From: Streptomyces sp. NRRL F-2664
GTDB taxonomy: Bacteria > Actinomycetota > Actinomycetes > Streptomycetales > Streptomycetaceae
Length of the DNA: 64,000 nt
Assembly: GCF_000719345.1 (NCBI RefSeq)
Contig: NZ_JOFX01000009.1
Span: forward strand, 82,400-146,399
Reading direction: 5' to 3'
Shown here: positions 1 through 10,931 of the stretch, piece by piece
Position numbering within the stretch: position 1 is the first letter of the stretch
Layout: each line of letters opens with the position of its first letter
Position numbers and translations under genes: made by a program
The notes under the pieces: generated by a model
What the model saw: the letters and a program-made list of their open reading frames with translations, nothing else
The model's database searches: none
Told to the model about the DNA's origin: nothing

Positions 1-900
1 GCCACCCCCGCCGAGCTCGCCGCGGCGGTGCACGCGGAGCCGGCGCCCCTGCGGCGGCTGCTGCGCGCCCTGTCCTGCTACGGCATCTTCGCCGAGACCG
101 AGGACGGCAGCTTCGTCCACACGGAGATGTCCCGGCTGCTGCGCGAGGACGACCCGCACAGCCTGCGCTACATCGCCCTGTGGTGCACGGAACCCTGGAC
201 CTGGCAGGCCTGGCCGCGGCTCGACGACGCCGTGAGCACCGGCGGGAGCATCTTCCACGACCTCTTCGGCAAGGGGTTCTTCGACTACCTCCACGAGGAC
301 GCGCACGAGTCCGCGCACGTCTTCAACCGCGCCATGACCACCTCCAGCATGCAGTCGGCACTCGACGTCGCGGACCTCCTCGACCTCACGGGCGTCCGCG
401 TGGTGGCGGACATCGGCGGCGGCCAGGGCCATGTGCTGGCCGGCCTGCTCGAGAAGCACCCGACGGTACGGGGACACCTGCTCGACCTGCCCGGTGTGGC
501 CGCGAAGGCCGACCCCCGGCTGCGCGACGGCGGTCCCCTCGCCGACCGGGCCACCATCGTCCCCGGCGACTGCCGCGAGGCCGTCCCGGTCGAGGCGGAC
601 CTCTACATCATCAAGAACATCCTCGAATGGGACGACGAGAGCACCCGCCGCACCCTGCGCAACGTCGTCACCGCCGCCCGCCCCGGAGCCAGGGTCGTCG
701 TCATCGAGAACCTCGTCGACGACACGCCGTCGATGCGCTTCACCACCGCCATGGACCTGATGCTGCTGCTCAACGTCGGCGGGGCGAAGCACACCGAGGA
801 GAGCCTGCGCACCCGTCTGGCGGACGCCGGCCTGGTGCTCGGCGAGGTCCGCCCCGTCAACGCGTACCTGCACGCCTTCGAGTGCACCGTGCCCGGGTGA
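1..900 (+). CDS. SAM-dependent O-methyltransferase, 5' end cut by window
   Basis: Likely transfers a methyl group from S-adenosylmethionine to a hydroxyl on a small aromatic molecule. The reading frame is open from base 1 (reads ATPAELAAAV), so the true start lies upstream; the GTG at 28 is internal to the family's dimerisation domain. The SAM-binding glycine loop (VVADIGGGQGH) lies at bases 403-435 and the catalytic-domain motif IIKNILEWDD at 607-636, both typical of the Methyltransf_2 family. It converges on an acyl carrier protein gene, so a tailoring step in aromatic polyketide synthesis is inferred. The substrate is unknown. Confidence 0.88.
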   Translation, partial: ATPAELAAAVHAEPAPLRRLLRALSCYGIFAETEDGSFVHTEMSRLLREDDPHSLRYIALWCTEPWTWQAWPRLDDAVSTGGSIFHDLFGKGFFDYLHEDAHESAHVFNRAMTTSSMQSALDVADLLDLTGVRVVADIGGGQGHVLAGLLEKHPTVRGHLLDLPGVAAKADPRLRDGGPLADRATIVPGDCREAVPVEADLYIIKNILEWDDESTRRTLRNVVTAARPGARVVVIENLVDDTPSMRFTTAMDLMLLLNVGGAKHTEESLRTRLADAGLVLGEVRPVNAYLHAFECTVPG

Positions 901-917
901 TCCGGCCGGCACGAGCC

Positions 918-960
918 ACGGCGCCCCGGGACCGGCGGAAGGCCGGTCCCGGGGCGCCGT
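918..960. terminator. Bidirectional hairpin terminator
   Basis: A 19-bp perfect inverted repeat (918-936 with 942-960) around a 5-base loop lies between the convergent methyltransferase and acyl carrier protein genes. It has no strong T-run, as is common in high-GC actinomycetes. Confidence 0.75.
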
Positions 961-999
961 CGTGCGTGCCGGGCGGCGCCGCCCGTCCGGCCGGGCGCG

Positions 1000-1260
1000 T
1001 CAGGTGGTCCCGGCCGTCAGGGCTTCGTTGACGAGGTCGAGGAACTCGCGCGGCGACTTGCACTGGTCCGCGCCGGCGGGCAGGGGCCGGCCGTGCCGGT
1101 TCTCCAGCTCCCCGACGATGCCGAGCAGCCCGAGCGAGTCGAGCCCCCATTCGTCGAACTGCACATCCGGCCGTTCCGCCATCACGGCGGGGTCGACGGC
1201 GATGCCCGCACCCTTCTTCATCAGCGCGGCCAGCTCTTCCACGGTCAGTCGGTCGGTCAT
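1000..1260 (-). CDS. Type II polyketide acyl carrier protein
   Basis: An 86-residue carrier protein that would hold the growing polyketide chain on a phosphopantetheine arm. The attachment motif is GLDSLG with Ser42, followed by LLGIVGELENRHG, and the length fits a minimal-PKS carrier. It starts with ATG at 1260, ten bases after the stop of the upstream SchA/CurD gene on the same strand, so the two are probably one operon. The ketosynthase, chain-length factor and cyclase genes usually found beside it are absent here. They may lie left of the window, or this may be a split or reduced cluster. Confidence 0.9.
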   Translation of the reverse strand: MTDRLTVEELAALMKKGAGIAVDPAVMAERPDVQFDEWGLDSLGLLGIVGELENRHGRPLPAGADQCKSPREFLDLVNEALTAGTT

Positions 1261-1270
1261 GGCGTACTCC

Positions 1271-2494
1271 TCAGGCTCGGGCCGGCGAGCGCCGGTCGGT
1301 GATCAGGCGCATCTCGGAGCGCTCCAGGAAGCGCGAGATCTCCTGGTGGGTGGTGGGGACGCCGTCCGTGGCGCTGTCGAGCAGCCGGGCCAGCACCGCC
1401 GCCTTGTGAGCGCCCTCGACGCCCAGCGTCAGGGCCGGGTGGGCGTCGTGCGGCCCGCGCAGGTCGAGGAGGCGGACGACGATGTCGTCGCGCTGGAAGA
1501 CGGTGCTCGCCTCGATCGGGCTCGTCGCGTCGTCCACGGCCGCCTCGTCCTGTGCGGCGAGCAGCCGGGCGAGTTCCATGCCGCAGCCCTTCTTGGCGGG
1601 ATGGAACAGCGCGTGCCGTTCGAGCTCGGCACCCTTGCCGCCGCCGGCCGCCACATGGTGCACGGCGGGCAGCGCCGCGCGGGTGAAGAAGGTCCGGGCC
1701 GAACCGGGGTCGCTGAGATCTCGGTCCTGCTCCAGGTACGGGTTGATGGCCTCCTCCAGCGCCCTGACCTCGGGCTGCTGGGCCACGTGGCGCAGCGCCG
1801 CGAGCAGGTCGCCCTCGACCTCCACGGCCCGTACGACGCGGTTGCCGTGCATGAAAAGGGAGGTGCGGCGCAGCCGCGTGTGCTCGTCGACCTGAGCCTG
1901 CGGCGACGCGTACCCGCTCAGCAGCTCCGCCACGACGGCCTCGCTGCCCGGCTTCACCGTGAAGGTCAGGGCGTGGCGGACCACGCCGTCCCCGCGCCGC
2001 GGGGCGACCTGGAGACGGCCCCTGGCGCGGTCCGGCCCCTCCGCGGACGCGGAGGCGGAGGCCGGTGCGGACGCGGCGGCCGCAGCGGCCGCGAAGGGGG
2101 AGCCGGCGGGCGGGCCCGGGGCCAAGGAGGCCGCGGCACCGGGACCGTGGTCCCTGCCGGTCTCCCGCAGGACGCTGAACCGCAGCGAGCGGGTGTCCCT
2201 CACGCAGCCGTGCAGCGGCTGGACCGACGCGACGTGCTCCTCGCTGTTGACCCAGGCGAGGAAACGCGGGGCGCTCTCCCATTCGCTGGTGATCAGCCAC
2301 TGCGACGGATTCTCGATCGACTGGCACAGCTCGTCCCGGATGTGACCGGGGACGGAGGAGACCCGCTTGTGCAGGTCCTCGTAGACCTCCAGGAACTGGT
2401 TCTGCGCACCGTCGTACAGATCCAGCAGCAGCACGACCCGAAGTCTCGAGTCGTCGAAGGCGGACTGGGATATCCGTTCCGACAAGGCTGTCAT
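1271..2494 (-). CDS. SchA/CurD-domain protein of aromatic polyketide clusters
   Basis: A 407-residue protein resembling whiE-ORFI, SchA and CurD of spore pigment loci. Residues about 15-110 form an antibiotic-biosynthesis-monooxygenase-like ferredoxin fold (LRVVLLLDLYDGAQ... WLITSEW). An Ala/Gly-rich linker at 110-165 follows, then a SchA/CurD region with a second such fold (HALTFTVKPG, TSLFMHGNRVVRAVEV). The family's exact chemistry is not settled; roles in cyclisation or oxidation have been proposed. ATG at 2494 follows AAGGAG by about nine bases. It is divergent from the FAD hydroxylase across 147 bp, the same layout as whiE-ORFI/ORFVIII. Confidence 0.85.
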   Translation of the reverse strand: MTALSERISQSAFDDSRLRVVLLLDLYDGAQNQFLEVYEDLHKRVSSVPGHIRDELCQSIENPSQWLITSEWESAPRFLAWVNSEEHVASVQPLHGCVRDTRSLRFSVLRETGRDHGPGAAASLAPGPPAGSPFAAAAAAASAPASASASAEGPDRARGRLQVAPRRGDGVVRHALTFTVKPGSEAVVAELLSGYASPQAQVDEHTRLRRTSLFMHGNRVVRAVEVEGDLLAALRHVAQQPEVRALEEAINPYLEQDRDLSDPGSARTFFTRAALPAVHHVAAGGGKGAELERHALFHPAKKGCGMELARLLAAQDEAAVDDATSPIEASTVFQRDDIVVRLLDLRGPHDAHPALTLGVEGAHKAAVLARLLDSATDGVPTTHQEISRFLERSEMRLITDRRSPARA

Positions 2495-2641
2495 CGTTCA
2501 CACTCCTTCGAGACCACACGGTCGCCACGGGTCGGCGCCACCCGAACCGATCGTGGTCCGCCGACCCCGTCGGCGCGAGAGGAGAGAACCAAGCGGGTGA
2601 ACGACCGAGGGAACCCCCGTCGCAGAGGGCATGGAAGAGCC
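2495..2641. promoter_or_regulatory. Divergent promoter region, SchA/CurD gene and FAD hydroxylase
   Basis: This 147-bp intergenic region must carry both divergent promoters. In whiE loci the matching spacer drives the hydroxylase from a developmental sigma factor promoter. I could not assign -35/-10 boxes here with confidence. Confidence 0.5.
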
Positions 2642-4297
2642 ATGAAGGAAAACGTCGACCACCGCGTCCCGGTCCTCATCGTGGGCGGCTCGCTGGTGGG
2701 CCTGTGCACCTCGCTGTTCCTCGGCCGTCATGGCATCACGCACATGCTGGTCGAGAAGCACGCGGGAACCTCGCTGCACCCGCGTGGACGCGGTATCAAC
2801 GTACGCACGATGGAACTGTTCCGGGTCGCCGGGGTCGAGGACCGGATCCGTCGGGCCGCCTCGGTCCTTGCGGACAACCACGGCATCCTGCAGGGCGGCT
2901 CGCTGACCGGCGACGATCAGAAATGGCTGTTCGAGCAGATCGACCCCGGGGGCGCGCTGGCCCGGTTCAGCCCCGCGAGCTGGTGCCTGTGCAGCCAGAA
3001 CGACATCGAGCCGGTACTCATGTCCGTGACCCCCACCCTCGGGGCGGACCTGCGGTTCTCCACCGAACTGCTCTCCTTCGAGCAGGACGAGAGCGGGGTC
3101 ACCGCGCTCGTCAAGAACCGGGAGACCGGCGAGCACAGCACCGTGCGCGCCGACTATCTGGTCGCCGCCGACGGGCCGCGCAGCCCCGTGCGCGAGCAGC
3201 TCCGGATCGGCCGGAGCGGTCCCGGCGACCTCTTCCACAACGTCAGCATCACCTTCCGGTCCCGCATGCTCGCGGACGTGATCGGCGACCGGCGGTTCAT
3301 CGTGTGCTACCTCACCAAGCCGGACGCCGACGGGGCGCTGCTGCCCGTCGACAACCGCGAGCGGTGGGTCTTCCACGCGCCGTGGCACCCCGACCGCGGC
3401 GAGACCCTGGAGGACTTCACCGACGAACGCTGCGTGGAGCACATCCGGCGGGCGGTCGGCGCACCCGGCCTGGACGTCGAGGTCACCGGCAAGGCGCCGT
3501 GGCACGCCGCCCAGCGCGTCGCCCAGCGGTACGCGGCCGGCCGGGTCTTCCTCGCCGGCGACTCCGCCCACGAGATGTCCCCCACCGGGGCGTTCGGCTC
3601 CAACACCGGCATCCAGGACGCGCACAACCTGGCCTGGAAGATCGCCGCGGTACTGGACGGCGCCGCGGGCCCGGGGCTGCTGGAGACGTACGAGTCCGAG
3701 CGGCTCCCGGTGGCGCGGGCGACGAGCGAGCGGGCCTCGGCCCGTTCGGCCGAGCACAGCCACCCGGGCTACGAGCCGGACCCGGAGTCCGTCCCCGAGG
3801 CGCCGGCACGCGGCGGCCCGCAGAACGGCGTCCTGGCCGTCGCCATGGGGTACGGCTACGGCCAGGGCGCGGTCGTCGGCGCCGACCCGGACCTGCCGGT
3901 CGTGCCCGAACGGATGCGGCTGCGCGGGGACCCGGGCACCCGTGCCCCGCACCTGTGGCTGCGCGACGCGGCGCGGGGCGTGCGGAGGTCCACCATCGAC
4001 CTCTACGAGCGGTCCTTCGTCCTGCTCAGCTCGGAGGGCACCGAGTGGAGCGGCGCGGCGGGACCGGTCGCCAAGCGGATGAACGTCCGCCTGGACGCCT
4101 ACGCGATCGGCACCGGCCCGGAGGCCGACCTGGTCCCGGAGGACGGCGCGGACTGGGCCGAGGCCCACGGCACCACCCCGACCGGAGCGGTCCTGGTCCG
4201 CCCGGACGGCTTCGTGGCCTGGCGCTCGCAGGCAGCCGTGGCCGACCCGGAATCGGTCCTCCACAAGGTCCTGACCACCCTCCTGCACCGCCACTAG
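2642..4297 (+). CDS. FAD-dependent aromatic polyketide hydroxylase (whiE-ORFVIII-like)
   Basis: A 551-residue flavoprotein monooxygenase that would hydroxylate an aromatic polyketide using NAD(P)H and O2. The N-terminal dinucleotide motif is VLIVGGSLVG (residues about 10-19), the NAD(P)H/FAD motif is VAADGPRSPVREQL and the FAD ribityl motif is GRVFLAGDSAHEMSPTGAFG. The last 150 residues form the thioredoxin-like domain of the PgaE/RdmE group. ATG at 2642 is chosen over the longer frame upstream because homology begins at once and GGAAGA precedes it closely. It is divergent from the SchA/CurD gene. Confidence 0.9.
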   Translation: MKENVDHRVPVLIVGGSLVGLCTSLFLGRHGITHMLVEKHAGTSLHPRGRGINVRTMELFRVAGVEDRIRRAASVLADNHGILQGGSLTGDDQKWLFEQIDPGGALARFSPASWCLCSQNDIEPVLMSVTPTLGADLRFSTELLSFEQDESGVTALVKNRETGEHSTVRADYLVAADGPRSPVREQLRIGRSGPGDLFHNVSITFRSRMLADVIGDRRFIVCYLTKPDADGALLPVDNRERWVFHAPWHPDRGETLEDFTDERCVEHIRRAVGAPGLDVEVTGKAPWHAAQRVAQRYAAGRVFLAGDSAHEMSPTGAFGSNTGIQDAHNLAWKIAAVLDGAAGPGLLETYESERLPVARATSERASARSAEHSHPGYEPDPESVPEAPARGGPQNGVLAVAMGYGYGQGAVVGADPDLPVVPERMRLRGDPGTRAPHLWLRDAARGVRRSTIDLYERSFVLLSSEGTEWSGAAGPVAKRMNVRLDAYAIGTGPEADLVPEDGADWAEAHGTTPTGAVLVRPDGFVAWRSQAAVADPESVLHKVLTTLLHRH

Positions 4298-4322
4298 CGC
4301 CCGGGCCTCCCGGAAACGGCAA

Positions 4323-4364
4323 GGGGGCGCCGTCCCCGCGCACTCCCGCGGGGGCGGCGCCCCC
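4323..4364. terminator. Hairpin terminator between convergent genes
   Basis: An 18-bp stem (4323-4340 with 4347-4364), with one G-T wobble and a six-base loop, separates the FAD hydroxylase from the TetR gene. Confidence 0.75.
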
Positions 4365-4391
4365 GTGCCGGTACACGGGCGGGTGGTCCCG

Positions 4392-5042
4392 TCAGACGGG
4401 GAGGGGTGGGCCGGTGTGTTCCTGTGGGTGCGGCGTCCGGTCCTCGTCCGTGGTGTCGGTGAGGCCCGCGACGTGGTCGGTGACCATGTCGAGGATGGCC
4501 GCGGAGACCGCGGCGTCGCCGAGCACGAGGTGGCGCAGGGTCAGTCCGTCCGTCATGGCGGCCAGGTAGCGGGCGAGCACGGGCACCGGCACGCGCAGCT
4601 CGAACGGCATGTGCAGGCGCAGCTGCTCGATGAGCTCCGTGTAGGTGTCGGAGTACAGCTCGTACTGGCGTCGCGCCAGGTGCTCGAATCCGGGCCGACG
4701 CAGCGCGTACTGCGTCAGCTCGTAGGTGAGCATGTGCTCGCCGGGGTTGGCGGCGACGTGGTCCCAGTACGCCTGGAAGCCGGCGCGGACGGTCTCCCGC
4801 AGAGTGGCCCGGGGCCGGATGGCCTCCCGCGCGACGGTGATGCCGTGCTCGGTGATCGCCACGATGACGGACTCCAGCAGGGCCTGCTTGGAGTCGAAGC
4901 AGTAGTGGAACACGCTCAGGGACACGCCTGCCTCGGCGCAGATCGACCGTGTCGTCGCCCTGGCCACGCCGTCGCGGGCCATCACGCGGATCGCCGCCTC
5001 GGTCAGCTGGCGGCGTCGCTCGGCCGACGGCATGCGGGCCAT
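4392..5042 (-). CDS. TetR-family transcriptional regulator
   Basis: A 216-residue regulator. The N-terminal helix-turn-helix is clear (RRRQLTEAAIRVMARDGV... TRSICAEAGVSLSVFHYCFDSK, residues about 7-50), followed by a TetR ligand domain. ATG at 5042 is preferred to the upstream in-frame start because AAGGGA sits nine bases before it and the upstream residues are low-complexity Pro/Arg sequence. It converges on the FAD hydroxylase and may control the polyketide genes, though no matching operator was identified. Confidence 0.88.
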   Translation of the reverse strand: MARMPSAERRRQLTEAAIRVMARDGVARATTRSICAEAGVSLSVFHYCFDSKQALLESVIVAITEHGITVAREAIRPRATLRETVRAGFQAYWDHVAANPGEHMLTYELTQYALRRPGFEHLARRQYELYSDTYTELIEQLRLHMPFELRVPVPVLARYLAAMTDGLTLRHLVLGDAAVSAAILDMVTDHVAGLTDTTDEDRTPHPQEHTGPPLPV

Positions 5043-5125
5043 GGGCGTACGTTCCCTTCGTCGCGTGGGCTGTGCTGTGCCGGGCTGTGCTGCGGTCCGG
5101 TGCGGCGTCGCCGTTCGGGAACGGC

Positions 5126-5167
5126 GGCCGGGGCCGGCCGGATCCACCGATCCGGCCGGCCCCGGCC
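5126..5167. terminator. Strong hairpin terminator
   Basis: A 19-bp perfect inverted repeat (5126-5144 with 5149-5167) with a CACC loop lies 18 bases past the stop of the discoidin-domain gene on the minus strand. Confidence 0.75.
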
Positions 5168-5184
5168 CCGGGACCCGAGCGGCG

Positions 5185-7251
5185 TCAGCTGCTGTGGACG
5201 CCGACCTCGTGGAGCGAGTAGCCCCACTGGGTGGCGCGCTGCACGCCGTGGATCCGTACGTACCGGGCCGTGGTGCCGGCGAACCGGGCCGTGTCCAGGC
5301 CGCCGTCACCGGTGGTGGTCGACCAGGCCGTCTGCCAGTTCGTGCCGTCGTTCGACAACTCGATGCGGTAGGCCCGCGCGTGCGCCCGCTCCCAGTCGAG
5401 GGTGACCCGCTTGACGAGGTGCGCCGCGCCGAGGTCGATCCGGATCCACTGGTCGTCGCTCCAGTCGCTCGCCCAGCGGGTGCCCGTGTTCCCGTCGACG
5501 GCCCGGGACGGGGCGTAGCTGGTGAAGGGGTTCCACTCCGCCGAACTGGCCGTCGTGGCCGCGCCCGCCGCCAGGTTCACGCCCGCCTTGTGCTTCTCGG
5601 ACGATCCCCAGGTGGTGAGGTAGGACTCGGCGCCGCGGAAGAGGTCGTCCACCACGTCCTGACCGCCGACGAGCCGGACGTCCTCGATCCAGTCCGGCAC
5701 CAGACCGTAGTGCGAGGCACCGTCGGTGTTGAGGTCCCAGGTGCGCTGCCCGGTGGTCTGCCGGTCGATGACCGAGCCGCCGTCGACGCTGCGGAACGGG
5801 TAGCGCACCGGATTGGGGGTGTCGGCGCCGCGGGGAGCGGGCCAGCCGCCGACGCCGTTCATGTCGGTGCCGTAGCCGTAGCCCACGTTGTACTTGTCGC
5901 GCAGGGCGTTCTTTGCCTTGGCCTCCGCGCTGAAGCCCTCGGCCCCGTTCATGTACTGGGCGACGAACCCGCCGAGCTTGTAGAGCCGCTCGGTCCAGTT
6001 GTCGTCCATCCAGCTGTGCGAGGAGATGATGCCCGGGTAGGACTCCGACTCCAGGATGTCGAACGCCCGGCCCGCGGCCTTGACGCTCATGTGGTCGATC
6101 TCCAGCATCATCTTGCGTTTCATCATGCCGCGCACCGCGTACTCGCCGAGCTCCGTCAGACCGCGGGTGTTGCACTGGGCGTCCGCCGCGTACGAGGGCA
6201 CGGACACGCCGGCCGGGAGTTCCTTCTGCGCCTGCGGAGCCGCGGCGAGCCCGATGGGGTTGTCGTGCTGCGGGCCGGTGCACTTCTCCGTCTTCCAGAA
6301 GGTGCCGGTCGACAGGAACTGGCCCACGTTGATCGCGGTACCCAGCGCGCCCTGGTCGAAGCGGACGCCGCACAGGGCGTTGTCGAACTTGTGGCAGAGG
6401 AACATGCTGCGCACGCCGAGCCTGTGCAGTTCGTCGAGGCCTCGGTCGACGTCCTCCTTGCTGCACTGCGCGATGTCGAGGATCTGCTTGCAGCCGAACG
6501 GCTCGGAGGTCTCGACGCCCAGGACGACGGCCATCTTGCCCTGCTTGACGACCTCGCGTGCCTGGGCAGAGTCGGTGACGATCCGGAACCAGCCCTTTCC
6601 GGGGCCGCCGTACATCGTGTCGATGTAGGCCTGCATGTCGTAGGTCTTCTGCGCTTCGAGCCGGATGGCGGTCATCTCGTCGCAGCTGCGGTCCTTGAAG
6701 AAGTAGACCGAGCAGATCACGCCGTTGGTGACCAGGTCGTTGACGAGTACCCGCTGGCCGCCGCGCCAGGCCCGCTCCACCCAGGCGTAGTAGTTCTGCT
6801 GGTGGGTCAGCGAGTCGTGGGCCGGCCAGTCCTTGAAGGTCGGCCAGCCGTCGGGGTCGTGCTTGCCGTCGCCGCCCTTGGTGATGAAGTCGAAGATCGC
6901 CAGGGTGCCGTCGGGGTAGTGCTCGGGGCAGTCCTTGAGCGCGTCGGCCACGCCCAGTTCGGAGAAGGGCTTGCCGCAGATGAGGCGACCGCCGAAGCCC
7001 TCGTTGGACATCAGGTGGTCGTGGGCGTCGACGAAACCGCGGACCCGGCCCTGGGAGTCGGTCCCCTTGAAGGGCTCGCCGGTGATGTTGATGTCGGAGT
7101 CGGGTGCGGGCCGCGCCACCGGATTCCACCAGCCGGGTTCGGCGGCGGAGCTGGGCACGGGGCCGAGCGCCAACGCCACCACGGCGAGGAGCAATGACAG
7201 GACCGCGAAGGGACTGCGCCTGGGGTGCGTGTGTCGGGAAATGGTCATCAC
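5185..7251 (-). CDS. Secreted amidohydrolase-like protein with C-terminal discoidin (F5/8 type C) domain
   Basis: A 688-residue protein with a signal peptide (hydrophobic core near residues 15-32, cleavage near SSAAEP). The middle resembles a metal-dependent TIM-barrel hydrolase: DAHDHL near residue 76, EIDHMS near 393, SSHSW near 420 and GYGTDMN near 480 could be the metal ligands of an amidohydrolase or membrane-dipeptidase fold. The last 130 residues (GAATTASSAEWNPFTSYAPS to the end) are a discoidin/CBM32-like module that usually binds carbohydrate. The substrate is unknown. It is a single-gene transcript with its own terminator. Confidence 0.8.
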   Translation of the reverse strand: MMTISRHTHPRRSPFAVLSLLLAVVALALGPVPSSAAEPGWWNPVARPAPDSDINITGEPFKGTDSQGRVRGFVDAHDHLMSNEGFGGRLICGKPFSELGVADALKDCPEHYPDGTLAIFDFITKGGDGKHDPDGWPTFKDWPAHDSLTHQQNYYAWVERAWRGGQRVLVNDLVTNGVICSVYFFKDRSCDEMTAIRLEAQKTYDMQAYIDTMYGGPGKGWFRIVTDSAQAREVVKQGKMAVVLGVETSEPFGCKQILDIAQCSKEDVDRGLDELHRLGVRSMFLCHKFDNALCGVRFDQGALGTAINVGQFLSTGTFWKTEKCTGPQHDNPIGLAAAPQAQKELPAGVSVPSYAADAQCNTRGLTELGEYAVRGMMKRKMMLEIDHMSVKAAGRAFDILESESYPGIISSHSWMDDNWTERLYKLGGFVAQYMNGAEGFSAEAKAKNALRDKYNVGYGYGTDMNGVGGWPAPRGADTPNPVRYPFRSVDGGSVIDRQTTGQRTWDLNTDGASHYGLVPDWIEDVRLVGGQDVVDDLFRGAESYLTTWGSSEKHKAGVNLAAGAATTASSAEWNPFTSYAPSRAVDGNTGTRWASDWSDDQWIRIDLGAAHLVKRVTLDWERAHARAYRIELSNDGTNWQTAWSTTTGDGGLDTARFAGTTARYVRIHGVQRATQWGYSLHEVGVHSS

Positions 7252-7507
7252 TCACGTCTTCGGTCAGTGGATGGCGCGGTGGAGGAACCGGATGCGTTCG
7301 GGGGCCGCGACGGCCGCACGACAACGCGCGACTTGTCATGAACCCGCAAACAGTGGTCCGAGAATCGCCACTGGTGCCGACGGAGTCAAGAGTCCGGGAC
7401 GGATGACCTGATGATTCGTCAGTAACCCCGTGGGGGCCGACGGTACGGACGGCCGGACCGGCGTGGCCGGTCGTCGAAAAGGCGCCGGGACGGCCTACCG
7501 TCGAGCC
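7252..7507. other. Intergenic region without a supported gene
   Basis: These 256 bp hold the upstream region of the discoidin-domain gene (minus strand) and of the small plus-strand gene. I see no convincing coding frame, hairpin or repeat. Confidence 0.5.
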
Positions 7508-7828
7508 ATGAGTGCGATGACAGTGGTGTACGAGGTCGAGGACCCGGCGGCGGCGCACCCCGGCGGGGCTGCGCCGGACAGCGGTGCGGCGGCGGTCGTA
7601 CGGGTGCACGCGGCGCCGGCGGCGCCCGGCCTGCCCGGAGTCCCCGGGCCGCGGACCTTCTGCGGCAGGGACACCTTCGCGATGCGGGCGGCCGCGCCGC
7701 AACCGGTCGGGGAGCCCCGGGGGCAGTCCGGGGGACGGACCGCGGGGGAGCCCGGCGCGGCCTGGTACGACGAGGTGTACGCGGACCTGGTCTGTCCTGC
7801 GTGCGACGACGCGGTGGGCACCGGCTGA
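7508..7828 (+). CDS. Small protein of unknown function
   Basis: 106 residues, not recognised. The N-terminus reads MSAMTVVYEVEDP, the middle is rich in Ala/Pro/Gly, and the C-terminus carries DLVCPACDDAV with a further Cys in RTFCGRDTF, so a bound metal is conceivable. ATG at 7508 is chosen because a TACCGT-like -10 box sits just upstream (possibly leaderless); ATG at 7517 is an alternative. It converges on the serine hydrolase gene 36 bp away. Confidence 0.5.
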   Translation: MSAMTVVYEVEDPAAAHPGGAAPDSGAAAVVRVHAAPAAPGLPGVPGPRTFCGRDTFAMRAAAPQPVGEPRGQSGGRTAGEPGAAWYDEVYADLVCPACDDAVGTG

Positions 7829-7864
7829 GGGCCGGGCCGCTGCCCACCACGGGGCGGCCGGCCG

Positions 7865-9140
<1,276 letters not shown>

Positions 9141-9196
9141 GCCCCAGGAAGATCATCGGTCAGGAGCGGTGGCGGCGTGAGCCGCAACGCGCCGTT

Positions 9197-10825
9197 CTAG
9201 GAGGGGAGTTCCAGCAGGCGGAGGGCCTCCTGGCGCATTTCCACCTTGCGGACCTTCCCCGTCACGGTCATGGGGAACTCCTCCACCACGTGCACGTACC
9301 GGGGGATCTTGAAGTGGGCGAGCCGGCCTGCGCAGTAGGCCCGGACGGCGTCCGCCGTCAGCGGTTCGGCCCCCTCGCGCATCCGCACCCACGCCATCAG
9401 CTCCTCCCCGTACGTGGGGTCGGGCACCCCGATCACCTGGACGTCGAGGACGTCCGGGTGCGTGTGGAGGAACTCCTCGATCTCACGCGGGTAGAGGTTC
9501 TCCCCGCCGCGGATCACCATGTCCTTGATCCGGCCGGTGATGCTCACATAGCCGTCGTCGTCCATCACCGCCAGGTCGCCCGTGTGCATCCAGCGGGCCC
9601 CGTCGACGGCCTCCGCGGTCCGCTCCGGCTCCTCCCAGTAGCCGAGCATCACCGAGTAGCCCCGGGTGCACAGTTCACCCGGCTCGCCGCGGGGCACCGT
9701 ACGCCCGGTGCGCGGATCGACCACCTTCACCTCCAGATGCGGCCCGACGCGGCCGACGGTGGACACCCGCCGCTCGACCGAGTCGCCGGCGCGGGTCTGC
9801 GTCGACACCGGCGAGGTCTCCGTCATCCCGTAGCAGATCGACACCTCGGTCATGCCCATCCGCTCGATGACCTCCCGCATGACCTCGACCGGGCAGGGCG
9901 AGCCCGCCATGATCCCCGTCCGCAGGCTGGACAGGTCGTACGTGGCGAAGGCGGGCTCCGCCAGCTCCGCGATGAACATCGTGGGGACGCCGTACAGCGA
10001 GGTGCACCGCTCGGACTCCACCGCCCTCAGGGTGGCCACCGGGTCGAAGGACGGTGCGGGGATCACCATGGCCGCACCGTGGCTGGTGCAGGCGAGGTTG
10101 CCCATGACCATGCCGAAGCAGTGGTACAGAGGCACCGGGATGCAGACCCGGTCCTGCTCGGTGTAGCGGCACAGCTCGCCCACGAAGAAACCGTTGTTGA
10201 GGATGTTGTGGTGCGAGAGGGTCGCGCCCTTGGGAAACCCGGTGGTTCCGGAGGTGTACTGGATGTTGACCGCGTCGTCCGGGCTCAACGCCGCCTGCGC
10301 ACGTACCAGTTCGGCCGGATCGCGCCGGCGGCCGCGTTCCGGCAGGGAGGCCCACAGGGCGCCGTCGAACAGGACGACGAACTCCAGGTCCGGACAGCGC
10401 GGGTGCACCTCCTCGATCATGGCGGCGTAGTCGGAGGTCTTGAACCGGGCGGCGGCGGCCAGCAGCCGGATGCCGGACTGCCGGAGCACGTACTCCAGTT
10501 CGTGGGAGCGGTAGGCGGGGTTCACGGTGACGAGGACTGCACCGATCCGGGCCGTGGCGTACTGCACCAGCGTCCACTCCGCGCGGTTGGGGGCCCAGAT
10601 CCCGACGCGGTCGCCCTTGGCGATACCCAGGTCCAGCAGGCCGAGGGCGAGCGCGTCGACGTCGGCTGCGAACTCGGCGTACGTCCAACGGCGGCCCGCG
10701 GCCACGTCGACGAGGGCGTCGCGGTCGGGGAACCTGCGCACCGTCCGGTCCAGGTTCTCGCCGATGGTGTCGCCGAGCAGCGGCACCTCGCAGGCTCCGG
10801 ACGCGTAACTCGATGCGGCTGACAC
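9197..10825 (-). CDS. AMP-forming acyl-CoA synthetase
   Basis: A 542-residue adenylate-forming enzyme that activates a carboxylic acid (probably a fatty acid) to its CoA thioester. The P-loop-like motif [11 protein letters not shown] is near residue 190, YGMTETSP near 330, the TGD motif (WMHTGDLAV) near 410 and the C-terminal catalytic Lys in TVTGKVRK near 525. GTG at 10825 is preferred because a perfect AGGAGG lies five bases upstream; the 13 residues of the longer frame look unrelated. The chain-length preference cannot be read from the sequence. Confidence 0.9.
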   Translation of the reverse strand: MSAASSYASGACEVPLLGDTIGENLDRTVRRFPDRDALVDVAAGRRWTYAEFAADVDALALGLLDLGIAKGDRVGIWAPNRAEWTLVQYATARIGAVLVTVNPAYRSHELEYVLRQSGIRLLAAAARFKTSDYAAMIEEVHPRCPDLEFVVLFDGALWASLPERGRRRDPAELVRAQAALSPDDAVNIQYTSGTTGFPKGATLSHHNILNNGFFVGELCRYTEQDRVCIPVPLYHCFGMVMGNLACTSHGAAMVIPAPSFDPVATLRAVESERCTSLYGVPTMFIAELAEPAFATYDLSSLRTGIMAGSPCPVEVMREVIERMGMTEVSICYGMTETSPVSTQTRAGDSVERRVSTVGRVGPHLEVKVVDPRTGRTVPRGEPGELCTRGYSVMLGYWEEPERTAEAVDGARWMHTGDLAVMDDDGYVSITGRIKDMVIRGGENLYPREIEEFLHTHPDVLDVQVIGVPDPTYGEELMAWVRMREGAEPLTADAVRAYCAGRLAHFKIPRYVHVVEEFPMTVTGKVRKVEMRQEALRLLELPS

Positions 10826-10931
10826 ATGGACCTCCTGGACCGGCGGACGGGTTGGACTGACCATCCCCTGCCGGACGGGAGGGAAACGAGGAGGCGCCGG
10901 TCCGGGCGGAGCAGGGGCGGTCCCGGTGGCC

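Noticed and set aside
962..4297. A 1111-residue plus-strand open frame from 962
   Set aside because: Only the part from 2642 has homology; the rest is antisense to the ACP and SchA/CurD genes.
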